From assembly GCA_946807835.1 (NCBI GenBank), contig OX327694.1:6150001-6214000 (forward strand): a DNA stretch of 64,000 nucleotides, written 5' to 3'. Every line of letters starts with the position of its first letter. Position 1 is the stretch's first letter. This DNA comes from Ailanthus altissimus. Taxonomy: Eukaryota; Streptophyta; Magnoliopsida; Sapindales; Simaroubaceae. A model generated the notes under the pieces. It ran no database searches. It worked only from the letters and a program-made list of their open reading frames with translations, and was not told where the DNA came from. Made by a program: the position numbers and the translations under genes. Below are positions 36,230-46,374 of this stretch, piece after piece.

Positions 36230-36902
36230 ACCCCATTATGAGGGTTGTCTGACCTGTGAACCTTTGGGTGTTTGAAGAGTTAAGGTGGCATCATTTTCCT
36301 TCTCCCTTGATATCTCTTGTTCTTTCGTAGGTAGATTTGACCCTGAGCTATGTCTGTAAGTGTAGCTTTTTTTGCGTCTTCTTCCTCTTTTTTGCGATAT
36401 ACTTAGATGACTTATTGTAAGTAGCAACATAGTTTGGGACATGACTCTCAAATAACTAGTACCATAAATGATTCAGCTTTAACCCGGCCTTGAAGGTTTC
36501 CAGGGCTATTGGCTAGTCAAACGCCCTAAACGAGATTGCCTCCCCATGGAATAAATTCATGTACTCCTTTAGACCCTTATTCCTCTTTTTCTTGACCTCC
36601 TTCACTTATCCGAAATCTTTTACCACCTTGCATGACTCTTAAAAGTGCGTAAACTTCTATGTGAGCTCGTAGTAGGATGAGATACTTTGTTGCGTTAGTC
36701 TTTGATACCATATGAGGGCTGGTCTTTCAAGGTTCATGTAGAATAATCTGCACATCTGCTCTTACTTTAGACCTGCTATGGATAGTAGGTTAGGTACTTA
36801 ATCAATGTAGTGATTATGATCTATCACTCCTCAGTAAATTGAGAGGCTTGGTAATCTAAATCTGCTCGGGAGTTCCATATCCCTTAGTTCGTCTGTCAAT
36901 AG

Positions 36903-36934
<32 letters not shown>

Positions 36935-37380
36935 CGTCTTCTTTGGGGTAGGCTAGTCTTTTTTCTCATTTTTTCTCGAGCAAGCTTTGTAACTGTTCCT
37001 TTAATCCCTGGACTATATCCTTGATTGGTGGTTGGGCACAGGGTTTTTCTTGGCTCTTATCCCCTCACTTTCTCACTTGTTCTAAATCTCTGATTTGACA
37101 TTCATCAAACTCATTTGGCATATAATTTCATCACTCTACCTTAACTGGATGGTTGGGACCTTTTGATCTCTATTCTTTAGCCTACTAGTTAAAGGGTTTC
37201 AATATATTCAAGCCTTAAGGGTTCTAGTTTTTACCCCTCGGTCCATTACTAAGTTCTCCTTCCTTGTTCCCTCTGCATTTCTTCAACATCTTAATCATTA
37301 ATTGCCTTAACTTCTCATTTTCTTCCCTTATCATGGCAATTCCTCCTGTAGGTCCCATGGTAAGGAAGTTCTGGGTTGGT
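36230..37380 (-). pseudogene. Tat-like gag, decayed
   Basis: Minus-strand fragments fit gypsy gag in order: a possible start MGPTGGIAMIREENEKLRQL (near 37360, coiled coil), then LERPALIWYQRLTQQSISSY (Retrotrans_gag core near 36750), KEYMNLFHGEA, and FKAGLKLNHLWY near 36480. The last open piece, 36236-36451, is Lys/Arg-rich. Multiple stops make it non-functional. Confidence 0.72.
36907..36935 (+). repeat. TC microsatellite
   Basis: An uninterrupted CT/TC dinucleotide run within the decayed gag region. Confidence 0.85.
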
Positions 37381-37417
37381 CTATCGGATCTAATAAGTTA
37401 GCTCCTTGGGTTCTATT

Positions 37418-39582
37418 TGTTAGAGCTGGTGCTTACGTGTCATTCTAATATTATATGAATATTAATTGTTTAATACTTATACAATAAATATTTCGAATAA
37501 AATTGTTAATATTATGTTTATATTGTATAATGCTTGTAATATTACAAATATTGTATAATCTGAAAAGGGTTCAGATCTAGTCTAAAGGAGTTTAGACCAG
37601 GGTTAAGAGTTAGTAATGCTAAGGGTTATAAATGCTAAGAGTTAGCACTATTAAGAGTTAGTAGGTTATAAGAGTCAGCAAGGTCTAAAGAGTTAGAACC
37701 TTGTCTATAATGGGACAAAGATATGAGAGTATACTAGTAATAACATAGTTGTAAAAAGTTGCAATAGGTGCTAGAAAATGTCATTATGTAAGTATATCTC
37801 AAACATAATGTTTCTGATCTATGTTTACCAATACGGGTCTATTAGTAAATCACTATTAAATAGATTAGTGTATGTCTATATATGACTAGTTCAGATGGTT
37901 GGTCTTAGTTGACCATGAACTTAGAGCTTGTATAGGCATGTAGATATTCAGTCAGGACTGAATACTGAACAGATTCATGAGGACCCCAATAGATTTCCTA
38001 TGAAGCCATCAAAGGAATGTCCTCTCGAGTTGAGTAGTATTTGTAGTCCTTTGACCTAAGTGCCACGGTGGGCTTGTAAGTGATTCACTATACTTTGGTT
38101 CTATATATGTTAGAGACCTTTCATGGTCTGACCGTTATGTGTTGCTGGATATGGTTTGATACTCATGGAGTTCGGTGTGCGTAGATATGAGATCCGTTAG
38201 CTTACATAGGTAATTATATATCCGATACTCCGAGATTATATTTCATGAAGTCTTGAAGCCATAAACATAAACATAGGAAAAGATTATTCTATAGGGTTAA
38301 ACAATATAGCAAAAATATTTGCGTATATTATTTATCGAGATACGAATTTAGAGATAAGTTTATGGATGAGCAAATGAGGATTTGACGGTGTTGATCTATA
38401 TCCCCACATATCTATGGTATAAATGATGGAAGGATTATACGTATATGATGTAACCTTAACTTGTATGGTCTAACACGTTGATTTGTAATATTCGTAATAT
38501 GTACGTGGGGCATCGATTACGGACTCATGAAATAGTTTCATTTGACAAATTGGTTATGGATCTAGGGAGCCCCAATATGAAATGTACTCTTTGTGCACTT
38601 GGACAGTATACCGTATTGAATGGTTCAATACAGTAAAATTCAGCAATTTACGAAGGTTAAGTTAACTAAAGTATATAGTTAAATGGTGAGATCCACTTTA
38701 GGTTAACTTGGTAACCTAATAAGGACATAAAAATAATTTTACTTAATGATTATTTAATTGTTAAATAATTAAAATAAATATTTATTTTTTTAATTGTTAA
38801 ATAAATGATTTAACTTAATTATGGTTAAAGGTTAACTATATGGTTAAGTTAACTTTACTTAATGGTTAACTTAACCATGGTTAAATTAGTTAACTAGGAT
38901 TAGATTATTTAAATATTTATTTAACTTAAGGGTTAAGTTAAATTAACCTAACTAAGGTTAAATATAAACTATATTTAAGTTAAGTCAAATGCAAATTCAA
39001 ATTTAAGTGAAATTAAAATCAAATACATATTAAATTAAATGTATTTGGTTTATTTAAGTAAAATGAATTAATTTTCATATGATAAGTTATTTTTGGTTGG
39101 CTAGAAAATTAAGAGAGAATTAGATAATAAAAATAAAATATTTTTAAGAGTTGAAAACATATTCTATTCATCATCTTCTCCAATTAATTTAGCAATTAAA
39201 ACATGAATTAAATTTGTTTTTGTTCAAGAGTTGAATCAATAAATAACGAATTTAATTAAGTTAAAGAGTTTAACTTTGAATTAAGTTTAAGAGTTAAACT
39301 AATTACTGGATTAACATACTACTATTTTAGACAATCAAATCCACCCTTGTTGATTGTTAGGATTGATCAAAGTTTACATTTCAAGTAGACTTCAAGCAAT
39401 TTAATCCAAAGGCTTCATGGATTAAATTCTTAATCTCATTTTTAATTTGATTAATATGTATTATATGTATTCATTATAAATTATTATGCTTCCGCTGTGC
39501 ATATATAAGTATGAGATATGTATAATTTTGTATAATGAACACATCCCACATACAAGCACTCTAGAATTATCAACACCTAACA
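37418..39582 (+). mobile_element. 2.16-kb solo-LTR-like repeat (copy B)
   Basis: Begins TGTTAGAGCTGG and ends CAACACCTAACA, so the ends are TG...CA with a TGTTAG/CTAACA inverted pair. Flanks are ctatt and ttatt, a 5-bp duplication with one mismatch. There are no ORFs of note. It shares its sequence with copy A and with the reverse complement of copy C (57911-60056). It is probably a solo LTR of a large-LTR retrotransposon, inserted in the leader of the Tat-like element. Confidence 0.75.
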
Positions 39583-39697
39583 TTATTTCTATCTAAATTC
39601 TCGATTAACTACTACTCAAGAGGTGGTTTGCACTATTTTGTTATAGTTTTCCATTCTCATACTTCTGGTGGGTATTGACAAGGCTTTTTATTCTATT

Positions 39698-39718
39698 CTC
39701 ACAAACGGTGCCAAAATC
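39698..39718 (-). other. primer-binding site of Tat-like element
   Basis: Minus-strand TTTTGGCACCGTTTGTGAGA resembles the TGGCGCCGT-type primer sites (tRNA-Arg class) seen in Tat-lineage elements. It abuts the LTR. Confidence 0.6.
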
Positions 39719-40601
39719 TGTTGATCGAAAAAAACTAATTTCTCAAGTCAATGAGTCTTGAATTAATTTATTGTGGGAACAGTAGTAGGCCTTTTCTAGA
39801 CTGAGCAGTTATATTTGGTTTTGAACTTTATTTGCTCAGGTCTTTTTTGCAAGAATTAAATAATGGCACATTATGGTCTCACCGATGGTGGTTTCAGCAA
39901 TGACCATTCGATGCTTAAGTCAATTTTTAAGAAATGTCTCTATTTAAATTATTTTAATTAAAAAGATGACATTACCATTTTCTTGTTTTAGGTTTTCCTT
40001 TACATAGCATCAATCCCCTTATGTAAACTCCAAGATTCGTGCGTGGACGTTCAGACCATTATTCCATTGATTGCTAGCATGATTTGGGCGATTGTATTCC
40101 AAAATTAGGGGCACTTACCTTAAGAGTAGTATGTACTAGAAGTCGTGATTACTTGCCTTATAAGAACGTGTCTTGACTATCTTCCTGAATTCTCGGGATC
40201 ACTTCCTAAATGCGAAAACTAACTTAGAAGGGTATGGGCTTCTTAGGATGTTTGGAGGTTCTAAGTAGGAAAAACTTATTCGGAAGGATATAAGTTGCTC
40301 GGGATGTTTGGAGGTTTTGAGCAAGAAAGATTGATTTGAAAGGGTATGAGCTGCTCGAGATATTGGAGGTTTCGAGCAAGGAAAATTGATTCGGGAGAGT
40401 ATGAACTACATGTGACAATTGATTGGTGATGATGACTTGTTTGGACAGAAGTTTCTGAGGCTGAGGCAAGGGCAGGGTCTTGGGTTAGTACTCCCTCGAG
40501 AGGGAGCTCGGGAGCATTAAAGTGGTGCTCGTATTCACTCGAGCGTTGTTGGTGATTTTGGACTAACCTTTTAAAAGTAAGGCAATTTATTTTGGCCTTC
40601 A
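39719..40601 (-). repeat. 5' LTR of Tat-like element
   Basis: Paired with 30692-31490. On the minus strand it ends ...CGATCAACA directly before the primer site. It contains at least three 56-bp minisatellite units (about 40230-40410). Confidence 0.75.
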
Positions 40602-42300
40602 GTATAGTTTTGAATAGAGAATATATATTACTTTTTTAAAAAAAATTTATTTATCTTTTTGTGGAAGTTTGGAAGACCGTTGTCTTCGGAAGTTTCATTC
40701 ATATATTATATATAAATGTAACCTATGACACAAAATTTTGATGAAGGCAGCTCAACACCGATCGACCTTGATTGAAGTTGGATTTTTAGTCCTTATTTAT
40801 ACATTTTCATCAGAATAACTAAAGTTTTGTACGTAGATTCAGACTCCCGTTTAAAAAAATAAAGACTAACAATTTGTTAATAATGCATGTTAAGAAATGA
40901 AGGCGAACAAGTCAGTACCAATGTGAGAGAGTGTCACGTGATGGCCATGCCTTGCTCCTTCCGCTACCCACTCGGGAGAGCCGGTGTTGCGAAATAGTCT
41001 TCTCAACACGTGTTCTGTAGTGGGGCGCATGGAAATGATATGGAGGGTGTAATTGGCTACAAAGAGATGAGTCATGAAATATCAATTCCGATAAGGTCGC
41101 CACCTGCCCCCCCAGCTATGACAATACGACAAACTCCACCGATATCTCGTGCCAATTTTACTTGTCTTATCTCGTTCACGATTTATTTGATTTTTCCATT
41201 TCCACCATTTCAATCTCAAAACTTTAAGTCACGTCTTTGTTCCTTTCAAAAAGAAAATAAAGTTTCTTTTTAAAAAAATAAATAGTAAGTCACGTCTTTC
41301 AGTCTCTGTTTTTATAATAAAAAATTTGGGATATTAACACTGCCATCTTAAAGCTGACATAAATTATATTTTAATAATAACTTTAATTTTAATTATATTA
41401 TTATTCTTTTTTATTTAATTAAAAAAATAAAAATATTCTCAACTTTTAAAAATAGTTTAAATATTTATATAATAAAATTATAAAAAAATTTATATTTTAA
41501 TTAAATGAAATAACTAATCATTCACTATTATTCTTCTTAATTTTTTCACCACAACCGCTATCTCAATCATATAATCATTCACTCACCACAACATCTACAC
41601 ACTATAAGCTAACACCAAAACAACCTTAACATAGTTAATTTGAAAAAGTTTTTTTTTTTTTTTTCATTCAAAATATGTGAGTACTTGGAATGGTAAACTC
41701 AAAGAAAGTGGAGGAGACACAAGAAATAATATATAAATAGAATTTTAGATCAAAAAGTCATTTATGATATAAGAGTTTCACATCTAAAGACAAGAAATCA
41801 TGGGCATCCTCCTAACTCAAAAGGAAAATATAAGTGCTAGTTATATTGAAAAATAAGAATTAAATATTAAATTTAAAAAATTAATTTTATTTTTTATATT
41901 ATTTAAAAATAAAATTAAAATTAAAAATATAAAAAAAAATGAAATTAGACCACTTATAAAATAAAAAGGGATAAATTTATCAAAAAAATAAAAATAAAAA
42001 GGGTGCCTTAGTATTATAAAATATGAAATAATTATTTTACCTTTAAATTTGTTAAGTTTAAGGAAATCTACTAATGGAATGAGGGCACTTTGTTGACCCT
42101 AAAAAAAAGTGGTAGTAGGTTGATATTTATTAAATATCCCAAATTAATTCCTGTAATGTTATTCTTGAAAACTAAATTAATTTCTTAAAATCTAAATTTG
42201 TATTATACCAAAAAAGTTTATGATTATAATAAAGAACAAAAAGGAAGAAGTAAAAAGAATAATTAAATATTTAAAATAGATTATATTCCTTTTAAAAAAA
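40602..42300. other. intergenic region
   Basis: AT-rich with no coding pattern. The short ORFs at 40890-41273 are mutually overlapping and show no family resemblance. Confidence 0.35.
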
Positions 42301-42309
42301 CATATTATT

Positions 42310-42665
42310 ATTTAGGATAAAAAATATTGGACTCCTTGAATTTTTTCAAAAGGAACTTATAGATTTTTGAAATTTCAAATGGGTTATAAAAATCTCAGAA
42401 GGTTTTCGTTTGAATTAATAGTTAAAAAAATAAAATTATCTTTTGACCATTAAATTAGACAAAATTTGTATTCTAACAAGAGTCTTTATGGTATCAAATG
42501 AGCAAAAATATTATAATATTTTTTAAAAAAGACTTGTAAACCTCTGAAATTTCAAAAAGATCATAAAAATCTTTGTTAGAATACAATTTTCATCTAATTT
42601 AATGGTCAAAAAGATAAAATCATCTTTTAACTATCAAATTGGCAAAAAAAATATTACTATGCCCC
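42310..42665. mobile_element. inverted-repeat (MITE-like) element
   Basis: The left arm (about 42416-42490, 'ttttgaccattaaattagac' onward) pairs with the right arm (about 42561-42645, reverse complement 'ttgttagaatacaa...ctaatttaatggtcaaaa') over roughly 80 bp. No target duplication was resolved. Confidence 0.55.
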
Positions 42666-42671
42666 TATATT

Positions 42672-42775
42672 TTTAAAATGGAAGAATACAAATATGTGTT
42701 TAGTAAGATTCAAACCTAAGACCTTTGATTAGAAATCAAGCATCTTAACCATTGTGCTACAAGCACTTTAGTGAC
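42672..42775 (-). mobile_element. tRNA-like segment, probably a SINE head
   Basis: On the minus strand it reads GTAGCACAATGGTTAAG (A-box-like), then an anticodon-like hairpin TTGATTTCTAATCAA, then GGTCTTAGGTTTGAATC (B-box-like). The order and spacing are those of a tRNA or a tRNA-derived SINE. The acceptor stem is not convincing, so a functional tRNA is unlikely. Confidence 0.5.
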
Positions 42776-42884
42776 ATAGTTTATTTATTTATTTTTATAT
42801 ATACAATACAACAACCTAAACAATGAATTAAATAAATTAAATTTAAAATAAATTTAATAAATTAAATTATAAAATTTTTAAAAG

Positions 42885-43380
42885 AATTAGGTAGCCACCG
42901 ATCATTGGTGACCTGCGGTGGATGACTCAAAATTTATATCATCGGACTCCATATTTTAATATTTATACATTGAATTCCATATTTTGATATATATATGATG
43001 GTATGTTTGTTTGCATCAATAGATCACTAGAAGAAGGCCAAAATCAAAAATAAAAGTTGCGGCCATCATATATCTGCCATTAAATGACGGCAAGTGGAGG
43101 TGCACCACCACTTTCATTTACTAGATCATTGGCTGATAGCCATGATGATGATGATGGTGCATTTTCACTCACCATTATTTGATTGTAAACATATAGTGGT
43201 TGTTACTTTGTTTTCGATTTTAACTTTTTTTGATAATTTATTGATAAAAATAACTATATTATCACATAAATTTAAAACTTGATAATGTAGATTTTCAATC
43301 TATCTTCCATTTGATTATTGCACGACAGTCATCGATGACTAATGACCACCCAATTTTTTTTAAATTGTTAAAATTTTAAT
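42885..43380. mobile_element. TIR element related to 56665-57095
   Basis: The left end 'ggtagccaccgatcattggt' and the reverse complement of the right end (GGGTGGTCATTAGTCATCGA) are diverged inverted repeats. The interior shares 'tcggactccat' and a variable GC-richer centre with the element at 56665-57095. No ORF for a transposase. Confidence 0.45.
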
Positions 43381-43893
43381 TTAATAATTTTTTTATTTTT
43401 GTATTTAATTTATTTAAATTTATTATTTAAAATACTATATTACACATATAAAAAAAAAAAATAAACTTAATGTTAATAAAAAGTTTGTAACTCAATAATT
43501 AAAGAGGTTGATTTTTAATCGAAGATAGTGATTCCTAGCCCTAATAATTTGTGGCAAAAAATAAATTATTTCGTCGTATAAGAAGATAAATAAAGTGTTC
43601 TATTTGATTATTGCACGACAGTCATCGATGACTAATGACCACCCAATTTTTTTAAAATTGTTAAAATTTTAATTTAATAATTTTTTTATTTTTGTATTTA
43701 ATTTATTTAAATTTATTATTTAAAATACTATATTACACATATAAAAAAATAAATAAACTTAATGTTAATAAAAAGTTTGTAACTCAATAATTAAAGTGGT
43801 TGATTTTTAATCGAAGATAGTGATTCCTAGCCCTAATAATTTGTGGCAAAAAATAAATTGTTTCGTCGTATAAGAAGATAAATAAAGTGTTCA
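43310..43893 (+). repeat. tandem duplication, two units of about 293 bp
   Basis: The block starting 'tttgattattgcacgacagt' at 43310 recurs at 43603 and continues nearly unchanged through 'gaagataaataaagtgttc'. It contains the right TIR of the preceding element and ends about 310 bp before the intact wound-induced gene's ATG. Confidence 0.9.
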
Positions 43894-44084
43894 AAATTGC
43901 GCGATATATTTGACGAAGAAAGTCGAGATAAAGATCTCTCGAGAATCAATAGATGCATACAAATAACATAAGACGACAAAAAAAGCCTCGACAATTTCGC
44001 CCACCATCAAAAACCAAAACCACCACCGGTTTTGGTTTCACTTTTCAGAAAACTGCTTTTCCGTCTCTCCTCCTAAATCCCTTC

Positions 44085-44090
44085 TATAAA
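44085..44090 (+). promoter_or_regulatory. TATA box of intact wound-induced gene
   Basis: TATAAA in 'cccttctataaattgc', 116 bp upstream of the ATG. The region between is C/A-rich, as expected of a plant 5' leader. Confidence 0.6.
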
Positions 44091-44205
44091 TTGCACGCAC
44101 TCTTCTACTCGTCTCACCACAAAATAGATAACTACGGCAACTACAAAAGAAAAAAGAAAATTACACACAAAGCTTGCTCGCTCCCAACCCGAAATTTCGC
44201 GAAAA

Positions 44206-44469
44206 ATGGGCTACATGAACCGCGTGTGGATGGCGGCCACCGTGGCAGTGGTGCAAGGCCACAGCGACCAGGGCTACAAAATGAGGTCCGGCCTTACGTC
44301 TCTTCACCACGGCAAGAAAAGGATCTTTTACGCCAAGGATGCCTCCGATTTCCGGCCGCTTTCCGGGATGGTCGGATCCGATATTTCTGGAGTTTCCGGG
44401 AGTCGTGATTCGCAGTCCGAAGAGACTCTGCGCCGAGTTATGTTCTTGAACTGCTGGGGTCAGAGCTGA
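44206..44469 (+). CDS. wound-induced polypeptide (DUF3774 family), intact
   Basis: A single exon of 87 residues that starts MGYMNRVWMAATVAVVQGHS and ends TLRRVMFLNCWGQS. The M-N-R-V-W-MAA N-terminus, a helical segment at residues 5-18, and the C-terminal RRVMFLNCWG-S motif match the wound-induced/DUF3774 family and its usual size. GC content is higher than the surroundings, consistent with real coding sequence. Members are induced by wounding and stress and have been linked to defence signalling, but their molecular role is unclear. It belongs to the 'CWGQS' subgroup, unlike the 'CWGPN' pair at 4202 and 5361. It is the only undamaged member here. Confidence 0.9.
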   Translation: MGYMNRVWMAATVAVVQGHSDQGYKMRSGLTSLHHGKKRIFYAKDASDFRPLSGMVGSDISGVSGSRDSQSEETLRRVMFLNCWGQS

Positions 44470-45444
44470 GTTATGATTCAATTTAAAAAGCCAAGTTTGG
44501 GTTACTCGCCGGTAAATTGAAGAGAAGAGGGTTGGCCTCCGAATTTGATCGGACGAGTCACATGCTGTAAGTTCTGAGAGATTAGATGTATTCTCTCTTC
44601 TTCTTCAACAATTGTACAGTAGTTAGTTATAACTCTTCTAACCTGTGATGATCAATATAACTTCACTTTGGACTTCACATCGAAGCTGCTTTATTTTTAT
44701 TGACTGATTTTCATTTCGTTCAAGCTTTCAACGTGGTTGATCTTGCACATATGATCAGTACAGTAAAGCTATAGGCAGATGCAGAACTTGTGTGATTTGA
44801 GGGTTTAATTATTGTTAAACTCTGAGAGTCACTCTTTGAAGTTTGAGTCATATAATCTTATTAATAGGTCAGTAGTAATTCAAGAAAAAACAAGGAAACA
44901 CTTCTCAATGAGGAAAATCAGAGTAAGGAGCAAATCTATATGAAGAACATGAAAAGGAGCTGGGCACCATCGTATTTTATAATCAAAATCACTTACTAAT
45001 TATAAACTAATTTTGAAAGTCCAAATTAGCGCAACATAGATTGATAGTTTTACTTTCAAGGTGGGACAACACTAATCACATTTCCATCCAAAAAGAATAA
45101 TAAGACCAAATAAATAAATTAACATATATTTTAAAGTTTAATTAAATTTGTGGAAACCTAATTAAAGGTTGCTACTGTAAAAATGAATGGACAAAAAGAC
45201 AAAAGAAAAAACCCAAACAAAGGCCACCCTCCATGTAAAAACATCTTTATAGAGGGAGCATAAGGAGACGAGAAAGAAAAAAATTAGCTCAGAGCATACG
45301 TTTGTTCATGACAGCCAAAACTGAAAATTCGACACTCTAAGAAGAGAAAGATGATAAGAGTTACCATAATTGGCCCTGAACCAGTTCACTGGCAACACAA
45401 CACAACACAAACATGCAACTTGACATATGCACACAGGGAACTTA
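44470..45444. other. spacer between wound-induced gene and VPS18 pseudogene
   Basis: 3' UTR of the wound-induced gene, then non-coding DNA up to the tail-to-tail VPS18 pseudogene. Confidence 0.4.
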
Positions 45445-45930
45445 TCATACAGGTAAAGAAAAGCTCATCTGATTTCCAATGTTATGTGGTTTTATCTCCC
45501 ATGAAATAGCCTGCTGTGCTTCCTCGGGAGCAATAGAAGGCAAAGAGATCTCATAAAATCATCAGGTCACCACAAAATGGGCATTAGTTGGCTAGATGGA
45601 AGGGGGAGGAGCTTAGCTGCTCTGAGAAGGGATAGGGGATAAGATGCTTATATATAAACTAAGTCTTGGAATGGAGTTGGCTTACAGCTTTCCTAAGACT
45701 AAAATGTTAGTATACGCTCGATTGAAAGCTGAAGCTAAGAAGTTTAGGAATTTAACACCTCAACCGGAGAATCACCTGAGATAGAATCAGCCAAAACCTG
45801 AGATTCAACTAGGCATCCGAAAGGAATTATTTTTATTGATATTTCTATGTCGGAAGGAGGGCTTTAGGCAAAGAGCAACTCGGAAGTACCCAGTACTGAA
45901 AGCAGGAGTCAATCTCCAAGAAGTCGCCAC

Positions 45931-46032
45931 ACATTTTTTCCACAACGATAACATTCAATGGCTAAATGCCATCTATTGGCGACATTTTTTCCACAACGAT
46001 AACATTCAATGGCTAAATGCCATCTATTTAGA
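45931..46032 (+). repeat. 51-bp tandem repeat, two units
   Basis: 'acattttttccacaacgata' through 'aatgccatctatt' occurs at 45931 and 45982 without visible differences. It lies inside the mitochondrial-type stretch. Confidence 0.9.
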
Positions 46033-46286
46033 CCTTGTCAATCAGAGCATATAGAGTCCCCACCTGCCTATCTAATTTCGTGGAAGCAAACTCTTAAAGC
46101 GAAGAGAAAGGAAAAGAAATTCACTCTTAGCCAAAGAAATAGCTCTTAACAAATTGCTCTTCTTTTAACTTTGAAGCTTTAACTCGATTCCTGCTGACTA
46201 TACTAACTACAGTAAAAGGCAGCTTATGACTTCTTCCTTAATATAGCAAATAGCTTACTAAAAAAGATATAACCCTGGCGATTCAT

Positions 46287-46374
46287 AGTTTTTAGTTTGT
46301 TATAAAATTTTTCATTGAAAGATATACATAAGTTTTTAGTTTGTTATAAAAATTTTCATTGAAAGATATACATA
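46287..46374 (+). repeat. 44-bp tandem repeat, two units
   Basis: 'agtttttagtttgttataaa' through 'gaaagatatacata' occurs at 46287 and 46331 with about one difference. Confidence 0.9.

Larger units (their letters stand above)
30692..40601 (-). mobile_element. pol-less Tat-like Ty3/gypsy LTR element
   Basis: Long direct repeats bound it (about 30692-31490 and 39719-40601). Beside the right one, on the minus strand, is a primer site TTTTGGCACCGTTTGTGAGA, so the element reads right to left. Gag remnants follow on the minus strand (36230-37380), and a decayed plus-strand (antisense) ORF region lies near the left LTR (about 32100-34750). I find no protease, RT or integrase. A solo-LTR-like repeat is inserted in the leader (37418-39582), and a truncated copy of the same repeat lies where pol would be (35304-36155). 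The antisense ORF and primer site fit the Tat lineage. In size and content it is a LARD-like, non-autonomous element. Confidence 0.75.

Noticed and set aside
40890..41273. Overlapping short ORFs on both strands
   Set aside because: Mutually overlapping, no family features, and no promoter or splice context.
42672..42775. Functional tRNA gene on the minus strand
   Set aside because: A-box, B-box and an anticodon-like hairpin are present, but the acceptor stem does not pair well. It is better explained as a SINE head.
43953..44408. Plus-strand 151-codon ORF overlapping the wound-induced gene in another frame
   Set aside because: It runs from the 5' leader into the gene in a different frame. 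Only the 44206 frame carries the DUF3774 motifs.
44161..44481. Minus-strand 106-codon ORF opposite the intact wound-induced gene
   Set aside because: It is the antisense shadow of a recognised coding gene and has no family resemblance.
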